A stretch of 64,000 nucleotides of DNA from Gremmenia infestans (Eukaryota; Ascomycota; Leotiomycetes; Helotiales; Hamatocanthoscyphaceae): NCBI GenBank assembly GCA_032629725.1, contig JAFEVB010000002.1:3162001-3226000 (forward strand), read 5' to 3'. A program made the translations under genes and the position numbers. Below the pieces are notes generated by a model. The model saw only the letters and a program-made list of their open reading frames with translations. It was not told the origin of the DNA and made no database searches. This document shows, one piece after another, positions 10,824-20,409 of this stretch (the first letter of the stretch is position 1; every line of letters starts with the position of its first letter).

Positions 10824-11572
10824 ATAAATACCCCTGAGTTTTTGAACTTTTTGATTTTTTTTCATAAAGCGTTCTTTCTTTTTCTTTTTCGCATGGACTG
10901 GTTTTCTTTTGGTATTTATTTGGAGTTTGCAGGTTTTTGGTAGGAGGGAGGGAAGTGAGGGGCATATCATGGCTTGGAGTTATTTTTAGCATTGGGGGGA
11001 TACCCGGCCTGCTTCTTTGTACGTACTGAGCGAGATGAGATGAGCTGAGATGAATGAATGAACGGTGCATTCAATTAGACAGACAAATTTGGATCGCGAG
11101 TTCTGTGAAGTTTGGAGATATTTCACGGGAGCCCAGAGTTTTATGTCCCTTGGGGGTTTCTGGTGAAGCAGAAGAAGTCCATTGCTTATTAGATCATTGT
11201 AGCTGTATCTGATTTACATGCTTCTAATCGCTTTCTGTACAATTTTGGTTTGCCCCTTCCCCGCATTGCCCCTGACCACGCCACGGAAGCTAATCACTTA
11301 GGGATCAACGGACCCAATTTTGAAAGTGGGGATGCAAGAGGGGCATAAATAAGGCTTTGGTCTCGAAAGCGTCTCAGATGCAACGGGGTGTCGAATAGAT
11401 TAGTTAACATAACACTTCTGTCTTGTAGTCTGAATCTATACAGGCATTTCCGTCGAGGTCTAGCACGTATGAGTTTATTCAATTTTCACTGACTCCTCTC
11501 TAAATGGTTTTTATCCCAAACTCCAGCCAGAATCAACCCCACTTGTCCAATTCTCTCCTCTCTCTCGCATAT
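10824..11572. other. Convergent intergenic region
   Basis: This holds the 3' ends of the small membrane protein gene (plus) and the UPRT gene (minus). A T-rich tract follows the stop at 10823. Only short, featureless open frames are present. Confidence 0.6.
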
Positions 11573-12465
11573 CTATTTCCCAATCGTCAAAAACAGCCTA
11601 TCCCCCACATCTCCCAACCCAGGCTTAATCATACCCCTCTCGTTAATACTCGCATCTACACCCGCGACCCAGATCTCCACTCCCTCGGGCCACTCCTCCG
11701 CCGCCTTTACTACACCGGGCAGCGCGCCTAGCACGGCAATGACGATAACGCGCTTCACGCCCCACTCCTTAAGCGTTTGGATTGCCGCGGCGCAGGTCCC
11801 GCCGGTCGCGATGACGGGGTCGAGGAGGATGGCTAATTCGGAGCACTCGGAGTTGGGGGCGTTGGAGGGGGATCCGACGGCTGGGCGGTGGTAGGGCAGG
11901 TTGTTATAGTATTCTACGGGCTCGAGGGTTGTGGGTTCTCGGAAGAGACCGAGGTGGTGCACGGGGACGGGGTTGGGGAGGAGGTTTTGAACGGCTTCGA
12001 GGAGAAAAGTACGGGATTAGTGTGCTGGGGTTATGTGGAGGAGGAAAGGAGATGGACGCACCATCAAGCATTCCCAAGCCCGAACGCAGAATTGGAACTA
12101 GAGATATCGTGGAAGGCGATATGGTAGTTGTTGTGTATTCGTAGCCTAGAGGGGTTTTCGCCTACAGTAAAATACACATGGATTAGTAACAGGTACCTAG
12201 GTAGGCAGGAGACACGAGTAGAGACGCCGTGGGACTCTGAGAGAACCACATGAGCTGAAAATCAGGACTGAAGATGTTGACATACCGGTGGCCCGCTCTT
12301 GACTGTTAACCCAGCGGCCAATGCTTCACACCCAACAATGGTCGATATCTCATGAACCAACGCCTTTGTCTCGCGGGCGTTTGCGCTGGCGGCTCGAAGC
12401 TGGGAGAGCTTGGCCAATAGACAAGGGTGGGACGAGATGTGGACGTTGGGGGGTAATTCTGCCAT
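11573..12465 (-). CDS. Uracil phosphoribosyltransferase family protein
   Basis: Three exons read leftwards, 12465-12286, 12161-12062 and 11994-11573, give 233 residues. Both introns are canonical (gtatgt and gtgcgt donors, tag and aag acceptors). The enzyme would convert uracil and PRPP to UMP in pyrimidine salvage, in the cytosol. Family marks are TPLGYEY early in exon 2, then ISLVPILRSGLGML, and the PRPP-binding loop DPVIATGGTCAAAI at about residues 152-165, ending with GMIKPGLGDVGDRLF. The C-terminal block is typical of this enzyme. The form resembles a bacterial-like UPRT found in filamentous fungi rather than yeast Fur1 itself, so no symbol is given. It shares a divergent promoter with the fluoride exporter gene. 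Confidence 0.9.
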
Positions 12466-12891
12466 TTTGGAGAAGGGGGGAGGGGGGAAAACTGTAGGTG
12501 ACGTTGGTGAAGAAGTGAGCAATAAATATGTTGTGTGGTAGGGTGAGTATGACAGCTAAGTACCCATGAATTGATGCTTCATGATGTGGGTATACTGTAC
12601 TGTATATATGTGGGGTTTCGTATTTTGCCAATCAATCGGCCAATGTTTAGATTGACGACTGGTCCGTGCACGATAAGAGCAAGAGGCTGAGGCTTTAAAT
12701 TTCCATCATGTTTTATTGACGTAAGTAGGTACCTAATACCTACTCCCACCTACTTTAGGTAGTCCAGCTGCAAATTTAGTATCTTGTATGGCGTCAGGCA
12801 ATAATACTTCAACGGCGACGAAAAATGTATCTCCACAATCTTCACCGAGACACCGGATAAAAAGAGCACGCCCTTGGTCTTCCACTTCATA
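12466..12891. promoter_or_regulatory. Divergent promoter, UPRT and fluoride exporter
   Basis: This is the 426-bp gap between two outward-facing start codons. It has a short repeat of taggta/acctac motifs at about 12724-12764 and AT-rich tracts. No known transcription factor site stands out strongly enough to name. Confidence 0.5.
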
Positions 12892-14517
12892 ATGACAGCT
12901 TCATCGACAAAAAAGCCCTGCACCGATGACTCCGCAGCGCCGGCAAGCTCTCGAGAAGGCGAACAAGATCCGGACTCTTATGATACTCTCAATGAACTCG
13001 CCGTCTCAGGACCAGTCCAGAATCCCAACGAGAATGCCCTTCATCATTCTACAACCTTAGAGAGTGAGAGGAGCCACCATTCCGGAGGCAAGGGTCAAGC
13101 CGAGAGAAAGAGAATCTCAGGGAAAGCAGCTAAAAAACCTCGAAGCGTCGACCAGCAAGCTGATGGGGATACCAATTACGATATTCCGGATAACTACACC
13201 AACCTAGACGAGTTGGCTACTTCTTTTCCCGTGGAGAATACACAGGAAAGCCAGCTATATGGCCACAGATCATTAGAGGAGGCAAGGAATGAAGAGCGGG
13301 AATACGAAAATAATCAGGCAAGGCAGAAAAGGAAAGGACCACCAGATGACGAGAACAGAATCCACAGAATTTCAAGATTCGCGACCAAGTTATATACGAT
13401 TTCATATTTGATCCTATTTTCAATACTAGGAACCCTCGCTCGACTTGGTTTACAGACTATTACAGTCTACCCTGGAGCTCCAGTGGTATTCGGCGTCCTA
13501 TGGGCTAACTTTGGGGGGAGCCTGGTCATGGGATTTCTCAGTGAAGATCGAATGCTATTCAAGGAGGAATGGGGTACTCCAGACTACCATCAACAGATCC
13601 AGAAGGCAAATAAACAAGCGCAGGATGAAAAGGTTGGATCCGAGTCAGAATCAGCTGCCGAATTACAAGCTGCAAAGAAGGCGCATAATGCGACGAAGAA
13701 GACCCTTCCTCTATACATTGGTTTGGCGACCGGGTTTTGCGGCTCCTTTACTTCTTTTTCGTCGTTCATTCGGGATGCATTTCTTGCCATGTCCAATGAC
13801 CTTCCTACGCCTCTCAACCATCCTGAAGATTATAGTCCAGTGATGGCTTCTTCTACTTCCACGGTTCATCGAAGTGGCGGCTATTCGTTCATGGCTTTGC
13901 TAGCCGTGATCATTACGACTATTGCACTTTGTATCTCTGGACTATATATTGGCGCTCATATCGCCATTGCATCCGAGCCATGGACCCCAAGTCTCCCATA
14001 TAAGCACTGCCGCAAGATTCTCGACCCTTTAGCAGTCATGCTTGCCTGGGGTTGTTGGCTTGGTGCTATATTCCTCGCTATCTGGCCTCCAGACCGACAT
14101 GATAGCCCTCCTGAAATATGGCGTGGTCGAGCAGTATTTGCCCTCGTTTTCGCTCCTTTGGGATGTCTTGGACGTTTCTATGCCTCGCTCTATCTCAATG
14201 GCAAAATTGCTTCGTTCCCTGTTGGGACATTTGCCGTCAACATCTTTGGAACAGTAATAATTGGCATGACTTATGACTTGCAACGCGTGCCTTTAGGGGG
14301 TGTGGTTGGTTGTCAGGTGTTACAAGGGATCGAAGATGGCTTTTGCGGATGTTTGACGACAGTCAGCACGTGGGTGAGCGAATTGAGCTCTTTGCGGAGG
14401 AGGCATGCTTATAGATATGGCGCTGCAAGTGTCATTGTAGCACTGTGCTTCTTAATTGTCATTATGGGAAGTATGCAATGGACGAGAGGCTTTTCGGCGT
14501 TACAGTGCACGCATTGA
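12892..14517 (+). CDS. FEX1: Fluoride exporter, two CrcB domains
   Basis: Intronless frame of 541 residues with its first ATG at 12892. The protein is a fused pair of CrcB/Fluc domains, as in all fungal FEX proteins. Domain 1 has LGTLARLGLQ, WANFGGSLVMGF and GFCGSFTSFSSF. Domain 2 has LGCLGRFYAS, VNIFGTVIIGMT and GFCGCLTTVSTW. Each shows the Asn-Gly and T/S-rich signatures of fluoride channels, with about 8-9 membrane segments. It sits in the plasma membrane and lets fluoride leave the cell. The first ~165 residues are hydrophilic, longer than the minimal yeast form, and contain two related copies of a short motif (see findings). The domain assignment is firm. Confidence 0.93.
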   Translation: MTASSTKKPCTDDSAAPASSREGEQDPDSYDTLNELAVSGPVQNPNENALHHSTTLESERSHHSGGKGQAERKRISGKAAKKPRSVDQQADGDTNYDIPDNYTNLDELATSFPVENTQESQLYGHRSLEEARNEEREYENNQARQKRKGPPDDENRIHRISRFATKLYTISYLILFSILGTLARLGLQTITVYPGAPVVFGVLWANFGGSLVMGFLSEDRMLFKEEWGTPDYHQQIQKANKQAQDEKVGSESESAAELQAAKKAHNATKKTLPLYIGLATGFCGSFTSFSSFIRDAFLAMSNDLPTPLNHPEDYSPVMASSTSTVHRSGGYSFMALLAVIITTIALCISGLYIGAHIAIASEPWTPSLPYKHCRKILDPLAVMLAWGCWLGAIFLAIWPPDRHDSPPEIWRGRAVFALVFAPLGCLGRFYASLYLNGKIASFPVGTFAVNIFGTVIIGMTYDLQRVPLGGVVGCQVLQGIEDGFCGCLTTVSTWVSELSSLRRRHAYRYGAASVIVALCFLIVIMGSMQWTRGFSALQCTH

Positions 14518-15958
14518 GGGCCTAAGAAAGAATCGGTGGCCAGTTCTCTAAAAGAACTCCACCATCCCTTCAACTCGCAAAATTTGGCAAACTTCGATCC
14601 GCAAGATGCTGCGTGACAATGCACCATAGATGCCGACCCGTCATCGCCAGGGAAAAAGCTATACCAGCGGCTTTAGTTACGGTTAAGAAAGTTCAATTGA
14701 ACTGAAAATATGGGGGTTTGCCCCATCTACGCTGAAAAGTACCAACTTCCGACGCTGACCTCGTCACCTATTCATCGCTACGGACCTACTGAAGAGATGG
14801 AAAATCCTTTGGAGAAACACTCCCTTTGGGTGGGGTTTTCCGTTCTCCACCTGCTTCGTACGACCTCGCAACGGCTTGCTACAGCCTTGGCAGCGTCACC
14901 GTGTGATAACTTGTGTGCGCCTGATTCTGCTGTGTATCTTAGTTGGCAGGACTCTCAATCGTTTGCAGATGATTCTTGAGCAGATTGACTCCTACAAGGC
15001 TGTGTCCAAGATCAAAGGCTATGTAACAGCCAGGCCTCCCTTGTCAGGTCTGCGCGTAGGAGTAAACTAGAAGAGGCGTGAAACTTGGAAAGTTGACATG
15101 AAGGCGCAAAGCCGTTCTAGAAAAGAGATACAGCAAATACGTTAACAAACATCTCACCTATCGAAATACAGTAGGTTTTCGGGTTGTGGAGCATCGCGTG
15201 TAAGGGTTATAGTAATAATCGGTCTTCCTTTTTCGCTCCCTTTGGTGACCCTGAAAGTGATAAGACATCACTTGGCGATGCGTCTAACGGTCGAGAACCT
15301 TGTGCTCAGAAGAGTAGCTCGTTTTTAATTGCTGATGTTTTTTACTTGCAGAAGGTGATCTGCATATAAGCTACCCCTATGTGGCAGTTGCCATTGAGGC
15401 TTTCCTCGGCACCTACCCGCCGCGCCAATTAACTGGGAGTACTGTAACTTTAATTCAAGCACCTTCCACTTATCACTACCATACAGTATATCGTATATTT
15501 TTTTGGCCGGACCCCCTCATGCCATGGCCACAAATTATGCAGTCCATGCAGCTGTCCCCATGATGCCCTTGATACAAGGGTCACTCTGACTGGTCTGTAA
15601 TGGGCGGCAATCCGGCAGGTTAATCAGGTACCGGCCAATTCCACCAACCGTTTGCTTTCAAATCAACATTTATTTGAACTCTTCCATCGTTTGGTTCATC
15701 GGTGTATATCCAAGCCCCGGTTCTGCAAGTCACTCCGGTTTACAGTAACCATGCCTGTCAAATGTACTAGGTAAGGTACAGTAGGTGCGTCCAAGGGACT
15801 CGAGCTATCAATTTTCCACACACCACTAGATAAGAAAGCTGCATTCTTTTATTGTTTTACAATTTGTTTCTACCCCAATACCTACTCCTCTTACAGAGTC
15901 TGGTCCTTGTTTGGACGGCTGTAGCTCAACTGCATTCTGTAGCTCTGGTCAGTTCACT
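14518..15958. other. Intergenic region
   Basis: About 1.4 kb with only short unrelated frames on either strand. The right-hand ~250 bp, which are pyrimidine-rich, are the likely promoter and leader of the S28 peptidase gene. Confidence 0.6.
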
Positions 15959-17884
15959 ATGAAGGCATCATTCCTGTCCGCCATTGTGGCACTGACTGGC
16001 GCTGCCACTGTTTCCGCGGCGGATTCCCTATTCCGTTACGCTGGAAGACTTGTTCCTCCCGTCGAGGAGTCCGAACATACAGATGTTTTCCCGGCAAAGA
16101 TGGTTTCGCAGGTGAATGCAACTGGCTCGGCCTTCTTTGACCAGCTACTTGACCATAATGATCCAAGCAAGGGAACCTTTCCGCAAAAATTCTGGTGGAA
16201 TTCGGAGTTTTGGGAGGGTCCAGGGTCACCTGTAAGTACTCGTGCCTGAGTTGTACAAATTCAAAGTAATGAAGATAGGTGGTTCTCTTCACACCGGGTG
16301 AGATTTCTGCGGCTGGCTACGGTAGTTATTTAACCAATATTACCATTACTGGCCTCTACGCGCAAGAAATCAAGGGAGCAGTTGTCATGGTAGAGCATCG
16401 TTTCTGGGGATCATCTTCGCCCTACGCGGAACTGACTGCCGAGACCCTGCAATTATTGACATTGGATCAAGCTATTGCCGACTTCGTTTACTTTGCAAAG
16501 ACTGTGTCACTTCCCTTTGACGCGAATCACTCTAGCAATGCGGATAAGGCACCTTGGGTGTTTTCTGGCGGAAGTTATTCTGGCGCTTTGTCGGCTTGGA
16601 CCGAGTCTACTGCACCGGGCACTTTCTGGGCGTACCACGCATCCAGTGCGCCTGTGGAAGCTATCTTCGATTACGTGAGTTTGAAAAGCTGATTAAAGGC
16701 GTTACAGAGCTGATTTATGTATAGTGGCAATATTTCGCCCCCATTCAGGAAGGCATGCCCAAAAACTGCAGCAAGGACGTTTCGGCCGTCATTGATTACA
16801 TGGACAATGTATGGGCTCATGGTACCGATGCCGAGAAGCTGGCATTGAAGACCAAATTTGGTCTCGAATCGATTGAACACAATGACGATGTCATGGCGTA
16901 GGTTACCAATGCCATGCTACTTGAAGACTTTACCTGACATATTCCCAGTGCTCTCGAGAACGGACCCTGGTTGTGGCAATCAAACAGCTTCTATACTGGC
17001 TACTCTGCTTTCTATCAATTCTGTGACAAGATCGAGGTGAGTTGTAGTGAGCTATATAAGCTCGCGATAGTGCTAATCCAAGCCAATAGAATGTTACTGC
17101 TGGAGCTGCTGTGACTCCTGATGAAAATGGTGTGGGTTACGAGCTTGCTCTCGAAGGATATGCTGTTTGGGTCAAGGAAACCCTCCTTCCAGGATGTGAG
17201 TTTTACGTGCTGTTATTATATGGCACCGTACTAATACACCACCATAGACTGCGCAGACCTATTTGGTTACCCCAACAATGATGATCTCAGCTGTTTGGAT
17301 ACGTACGATCCCAATAACAAGATGTACACTGACAGAACTGTCGGAAACGGTGTCGATCTACAATGGAATTGGATGCTTTGCAACGAGCCATTTGCATACT
17401 GGCAAGAGTAAGCTGATCTGGAATCTTATTGCAAGCTTTTGACTAATTAGCAACTAGTGGCGCACCCCCTGGCACAGCATCCATTGTTTCTAGACTAGTT
17501 AATGGTCAATACTGGCAACGACAATGCGAGCTGTTTTTCCCGACTGTGAACGGATACACTTATGGTAGCAACATCTCTGCTGATAACAATGTTCACCAGG
17601 TAAACAAGCATACTCAAGGATGGAGATTAGAGGATACTACACGTCTGATTTGGACCAATGGAGAGTTTGATCCGTGGAGAACATCCGGCATTTCATCAGA
17701 GTTTCGTCCTGGCGGACCACTTGCATCTACTGAGCAACACCCTGTTCAGGTCATTCCATCAGGTATCCATTGTTCAGATTTGAGGTTGAAGAACGGACAG
17801 GTCAACGCTGGTGTACAGCAGGTCATTGATAATGAAGTAGCACAGATTGTGAAGTGGGTTGGGGAATACCCAAAGAAATACTAG
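15959..17884 (+). CDS. Secreted serine carboxypeptidase, peptidase family S28
   Basis: Seven exons: 15959-16231, 16279-16674, 16725-16897, 16949-17036, 17090-17195, 17248-17407 and 17458-17884. All junctions keep frame and give 540 residues. The family (human PRCP/DPP7, Aspergillus acid prolyl endopeptidase) cleaves after proline at acid pH. A signal peptide is evident at residues 1-20. The catalytic triad can be placed as Ser192 in GGSYSG, Asp470 in TNGEFDPW and His503 in PSGIHC. Length fits the fungal S28 norm of about 520-560. Several N-glycosylation sequons are present. The start at 15959 is chosen because it begins the signal peptide. Substrate preference is inferred from the family only. 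Confidence 0.93.
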
Positions 17885-18244
17885 AATAATGTCTAGAGCA
17901 TAGGCCAGACTAGTCATGCCAGTAATGAGTAATGGTAATAAAATTACATTACATTACACTGTCTAGCTAATATTGACAGACGGCTATTTACAAGCCAAAG
18001 TAAAGCGTCAGGGGGTGGCATCACGTGTGTTGATTCCCTATTTTTAGTTTAAGGTGTTGAAAGGCGCTAAACGCCACCTCCCAGCCACAGCCCTCCAAGC
18101 TCGAGCTCATATGTGAAAAGTGTCATTATCAACTGGATTTCAAATCCGATTACCCTTCCATAAAAACCCCTTGTTCTCCTTCAATATCTCCATTCCTACA
18201 AGACTCTCTTTTCAAACACACTTTCGAAGCATAGAACCAACACA
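17885..18244. promoter_or_regulatory. Terminator side of S28 gene and PDI promoter
   Basis: 360 bp. The left part has short attaca repeats at about 17942-17959 after the S28 stop. A CACGTG E-box lies at 18022-18027, about 220 bp before the PDI start, in a place where a bZIP or bHLH factor could act. Whether it serves the unfolded-protein response is unknown. Confidence 0.4.
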
Positions 18245-19402
18245 ATGGTCCAATTATTCAAGAGCCTTGTGCTCGCTGCCCTCGCAACTGTCTCCCTGGC
18301 CGGCGACTCTGCAGTCCTCGACCTCATCCCCGGAAACTTCGACAAAATTGCCATCTCGGGCAAGCCAGCCCTCGTAGAGTTCTTCGCGCCATGGTGTGGT
18401 CACTGCAAGACTCTCGCCCCGGTGTACGAGCAACTTGCTAAGGACTTCGCCTTTGCCAGTGACAAAATCGCCATTGCGAAGGTTGATGCGGACAGTGAGA
18501 AGAGTTTGGGAAAACGATTTGGGGTTCAAGGGTTCCCGACTATTAAGTTCTTTGATGGCAAGAGTGATAAGCCTGTGGATTACAATGGAGGAAGGGATTT
18601 GGAGAGCTTGACGGCGTTTATCACTGAGAAGACCGGTGTGAAGGCCAAGAAGGCGAAGGCTGCCCCAAGCCAGGTTGAGATGTTGAATGACAAGACTTTC
18701 AAGACTGAAATTGGTGGTGATAAGGATGTTTTGGTTGCGTTCACTGCCCCGTGGTGTGGTCGTAAGTTTTACCCCCAGATATACATCTTGCAATGGCTGA
18801 TAGGAATAGACTGCAAAACCCTTGCCCCAGTCTGGGAGAAATTCGCACAGGACTTCGCCGCCGAGCCCAGTGTCCTCATCGCCAAGGTCGATGCCGAAGC
18901 AGAGAACGCGAAGGCTACTGCTAAGGATCAGGGCGTCTCCTCATACCCCACCATCAAGTTCTTCCCCAAGGGCCAGAAGGAGGCAGAGGACTACTCAGGC
19001 GGCCGATCCGAAGCTGACCTCGTTGCGTTCATCAACAAGAAGGCTGGCACCCACCGCGCTATTGGCGGAGGGCTCGACGCCACTGCCGGCACGATCGAGG
19101 CCTTGGATACACTTGTTGCTAAGCTGACTGGCGGCTCCAGCATCTCTGAGGTCGCTGCTGAAGCTACCAAAGCCGCTGCGGACTTGAAGTCGGATGCTCA
19201 GTCCAAATATGCTGAGTACTACGTCAAGGTCTTCACCAAGCTAGCAAAGAGCGATGGATATGCGGCAAAGGAGCTGGCTCGTTTGGACGGCATTCTCAAG
19301 AAAGGAGGTCTTGCCCCAGAGAAGCTTGATGAATTTACGAGCAAGACGAACATTCTTAGAAGATTTGTCGAGAAGGTTACTGGCGGGAAATCAGAATTGT
19401 AG
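18245..19402 (+). CDS. ER protein disulfide isomerase, ERp38/TigA type
   Basis: Two exons, 18245-18761 and 18810-19402, give 369 residues. The intron interrupts the second active site and restores its CGHC. The order is signal peptide (about 1-19), thioredoxin domain 1 with CGHC at 51-54, thioredoxin domain 2 with CGHC at about 171-174, then a helical ERp29-like C-terminal domain from about 275. This is the architecture of Neurospora erp38 and Aspergillus tigA. It forms and shuffles disulfides in the ER lumen. The last four residues are KSEL, which only loosely matches HDEL/KDEL retrieval signals. Expression is probably raised by secretory stress, but only a CACGTG element was seen. It converges on the HSBP1 gene. 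Confidence 0.93.
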   Translation: MVQLFKSLVLAALATVSLAGDSAVLDLIPGNFDKIAISGKPALVEFFAPWCGHCKTLAPVYEQLAKDFAFASDKIAIAKVDADSEKSLGKRFGVQGFPTIKFFDGKSDKPVDYNGGRDLESLTAFITEKTGVKAKKAKAAPSQVEMLNDKTFKTEIGGDKDVLVAFTAPWCGRKFYPQIYILQWLIGIDCKTLAPVWEKFAQDFAAEPSVLIAKVDAEAENAKATAKDQGVSSYPTIKFFPKGQKEAEDYSGGRSEADLVAFINKKAGTHRAIGGGLDATAGTIEALDTLVAKLTGGSSISEVAAEATKAAADLKSDAQSKYAEYYVKVFTKLAKSDGYAAKELARLDGILKKGGLAPEKLDEFTSKTNILRRFVEKVTGGKSEL

Positions 19403-19741
19403 ATTGCGAGATTAGCTTTTAGGATGGTGGCCTCTTGCTGGGATTGGAGGCTGAAATTGTAGCTGGAGTTTACTGGGTGTCTTATTAACGTCTTCGTTTC
19501 TCGTGAATGGTCTATCTAATGTGACCTGGTTGGTATTCCCAAATTCCCTGAACGCCATCTGTTGCATGCATGTGCACTCCGTCCTCCATTACTGTATCAA
19601 ACTCAGAGACTACGGGCCGATATTCGTCGACTACCTCTCTCCGCCTTTCCATAGAGTTATGCCTGTCCATCAACCTGCTACTCCAGCCCGCGTATCCTTC
19701 CCCCCTGTCCTCCCAACGACCCCTCGTATATCTGGCATCCA
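19403..19741. other. Convergent intergenic region
   Basis: 339 bp between the stops of the PDI gene (plus) and the HSBP1 gene (minus). It should contain both 3' UTRs. No gene is seen. Confidence 0.6.
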
Positions 19742-20143
19742 TCACATCTTCGTAGGACTACTCTTCCCATCCCTCTCCTCGGCATTCGTCTGCAAAGTCT
19801 GCTCTAGATTATCCAGGCGTCGCGACATCTCATCCACTAACCCACCCAGCGTCAGCCATACCATATCTTCCTCGATTCCCTAAGAACCAGAACATAACTT
19901 AACATACTCTTAGCAAAAATCTCACTCGACACCCCGGCAAATTTATTCGAGAGCGCGTTTAGTAGCTCGTCGACGACTGTGGATAGTTCGGCGGGCGCGG
20001 AGGCCTCTGTCGTTGTCTGGGACCCGGGGCATTGAGGTTAGCTTGGGTTTTTCGATGGAGGGGGAGGAGAAGAGACGTACGGATTGTGTAGATAAACGAT
20101 TGGGTTTTTCCACAGGTGTGGAGGATGTCCCGTTTGCTGCCAT
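19742..20143 (-). CDS. Heat shock factor-binding protein 1 (HSBP1-like)
   Basis: Three small exons read leftwards, 20143-20081, 20016-19908 and 19836-19742, give 88 residues. Introns are gtacgt...cccag and gtatgt...gttag. The second has a ctgac branch site, and its acceptor choice restores AKMDEMSRRLDNLEQ. The core (ELSTVVDELLNALSNKFAGV, then the KMDEM block) is the single heptad-repeat helix of HSBP1, which in animals trimerises and attenuates heat shock factor. The N-terminus (21 residues) is Ser/Thr-rich. The fungal role is not well known; related small proteins are listed as HSF-binding or cytoskeletal adaptors. The gene is easy to miss because no open frame exceeds 70 codons. Confidence 0.85.
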
Positions 20144-20409
20144 GGTTTTTGGTGTTTATGCTTTGCTTTAGTTAATTGTGAGATGTAAACAATATATAGC
20201 TTGACTACCTACGAGTACTTGACCCACGGGCTAAACCTACTCCTTTCGGATGGCGTGGCGACCCCGGATTTGGGAGCTTGTCACGTCTTACCTCACCTAG
20301 CTCACCATCTCCGACCCTCATTATTTACAACACTACCAAATTGGTCCGATAACTTGGGTGTGCAACAATATAATGGTTTTACGATGAAGCGGACGCTGAA
20401 GCTGAAACC
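20144..20409. promoter_or_regulatory. Divergent promoter, HSBP1 and Dsc1
   Basis: This is the 266-bp gap between the start codons of the HSBP1 gene (minus) and the Dsc1/Tul1-like gene (plus). It is too short for a further gene. No clear heat shock element (inverted nGAAn array) was found by eye. Confidence 0.45.

Noticed and set aside
18254..18793. 179-codon minus-strand frame
   Set aside because: Antisense to the first exon of the PDI gene; shadow frame.
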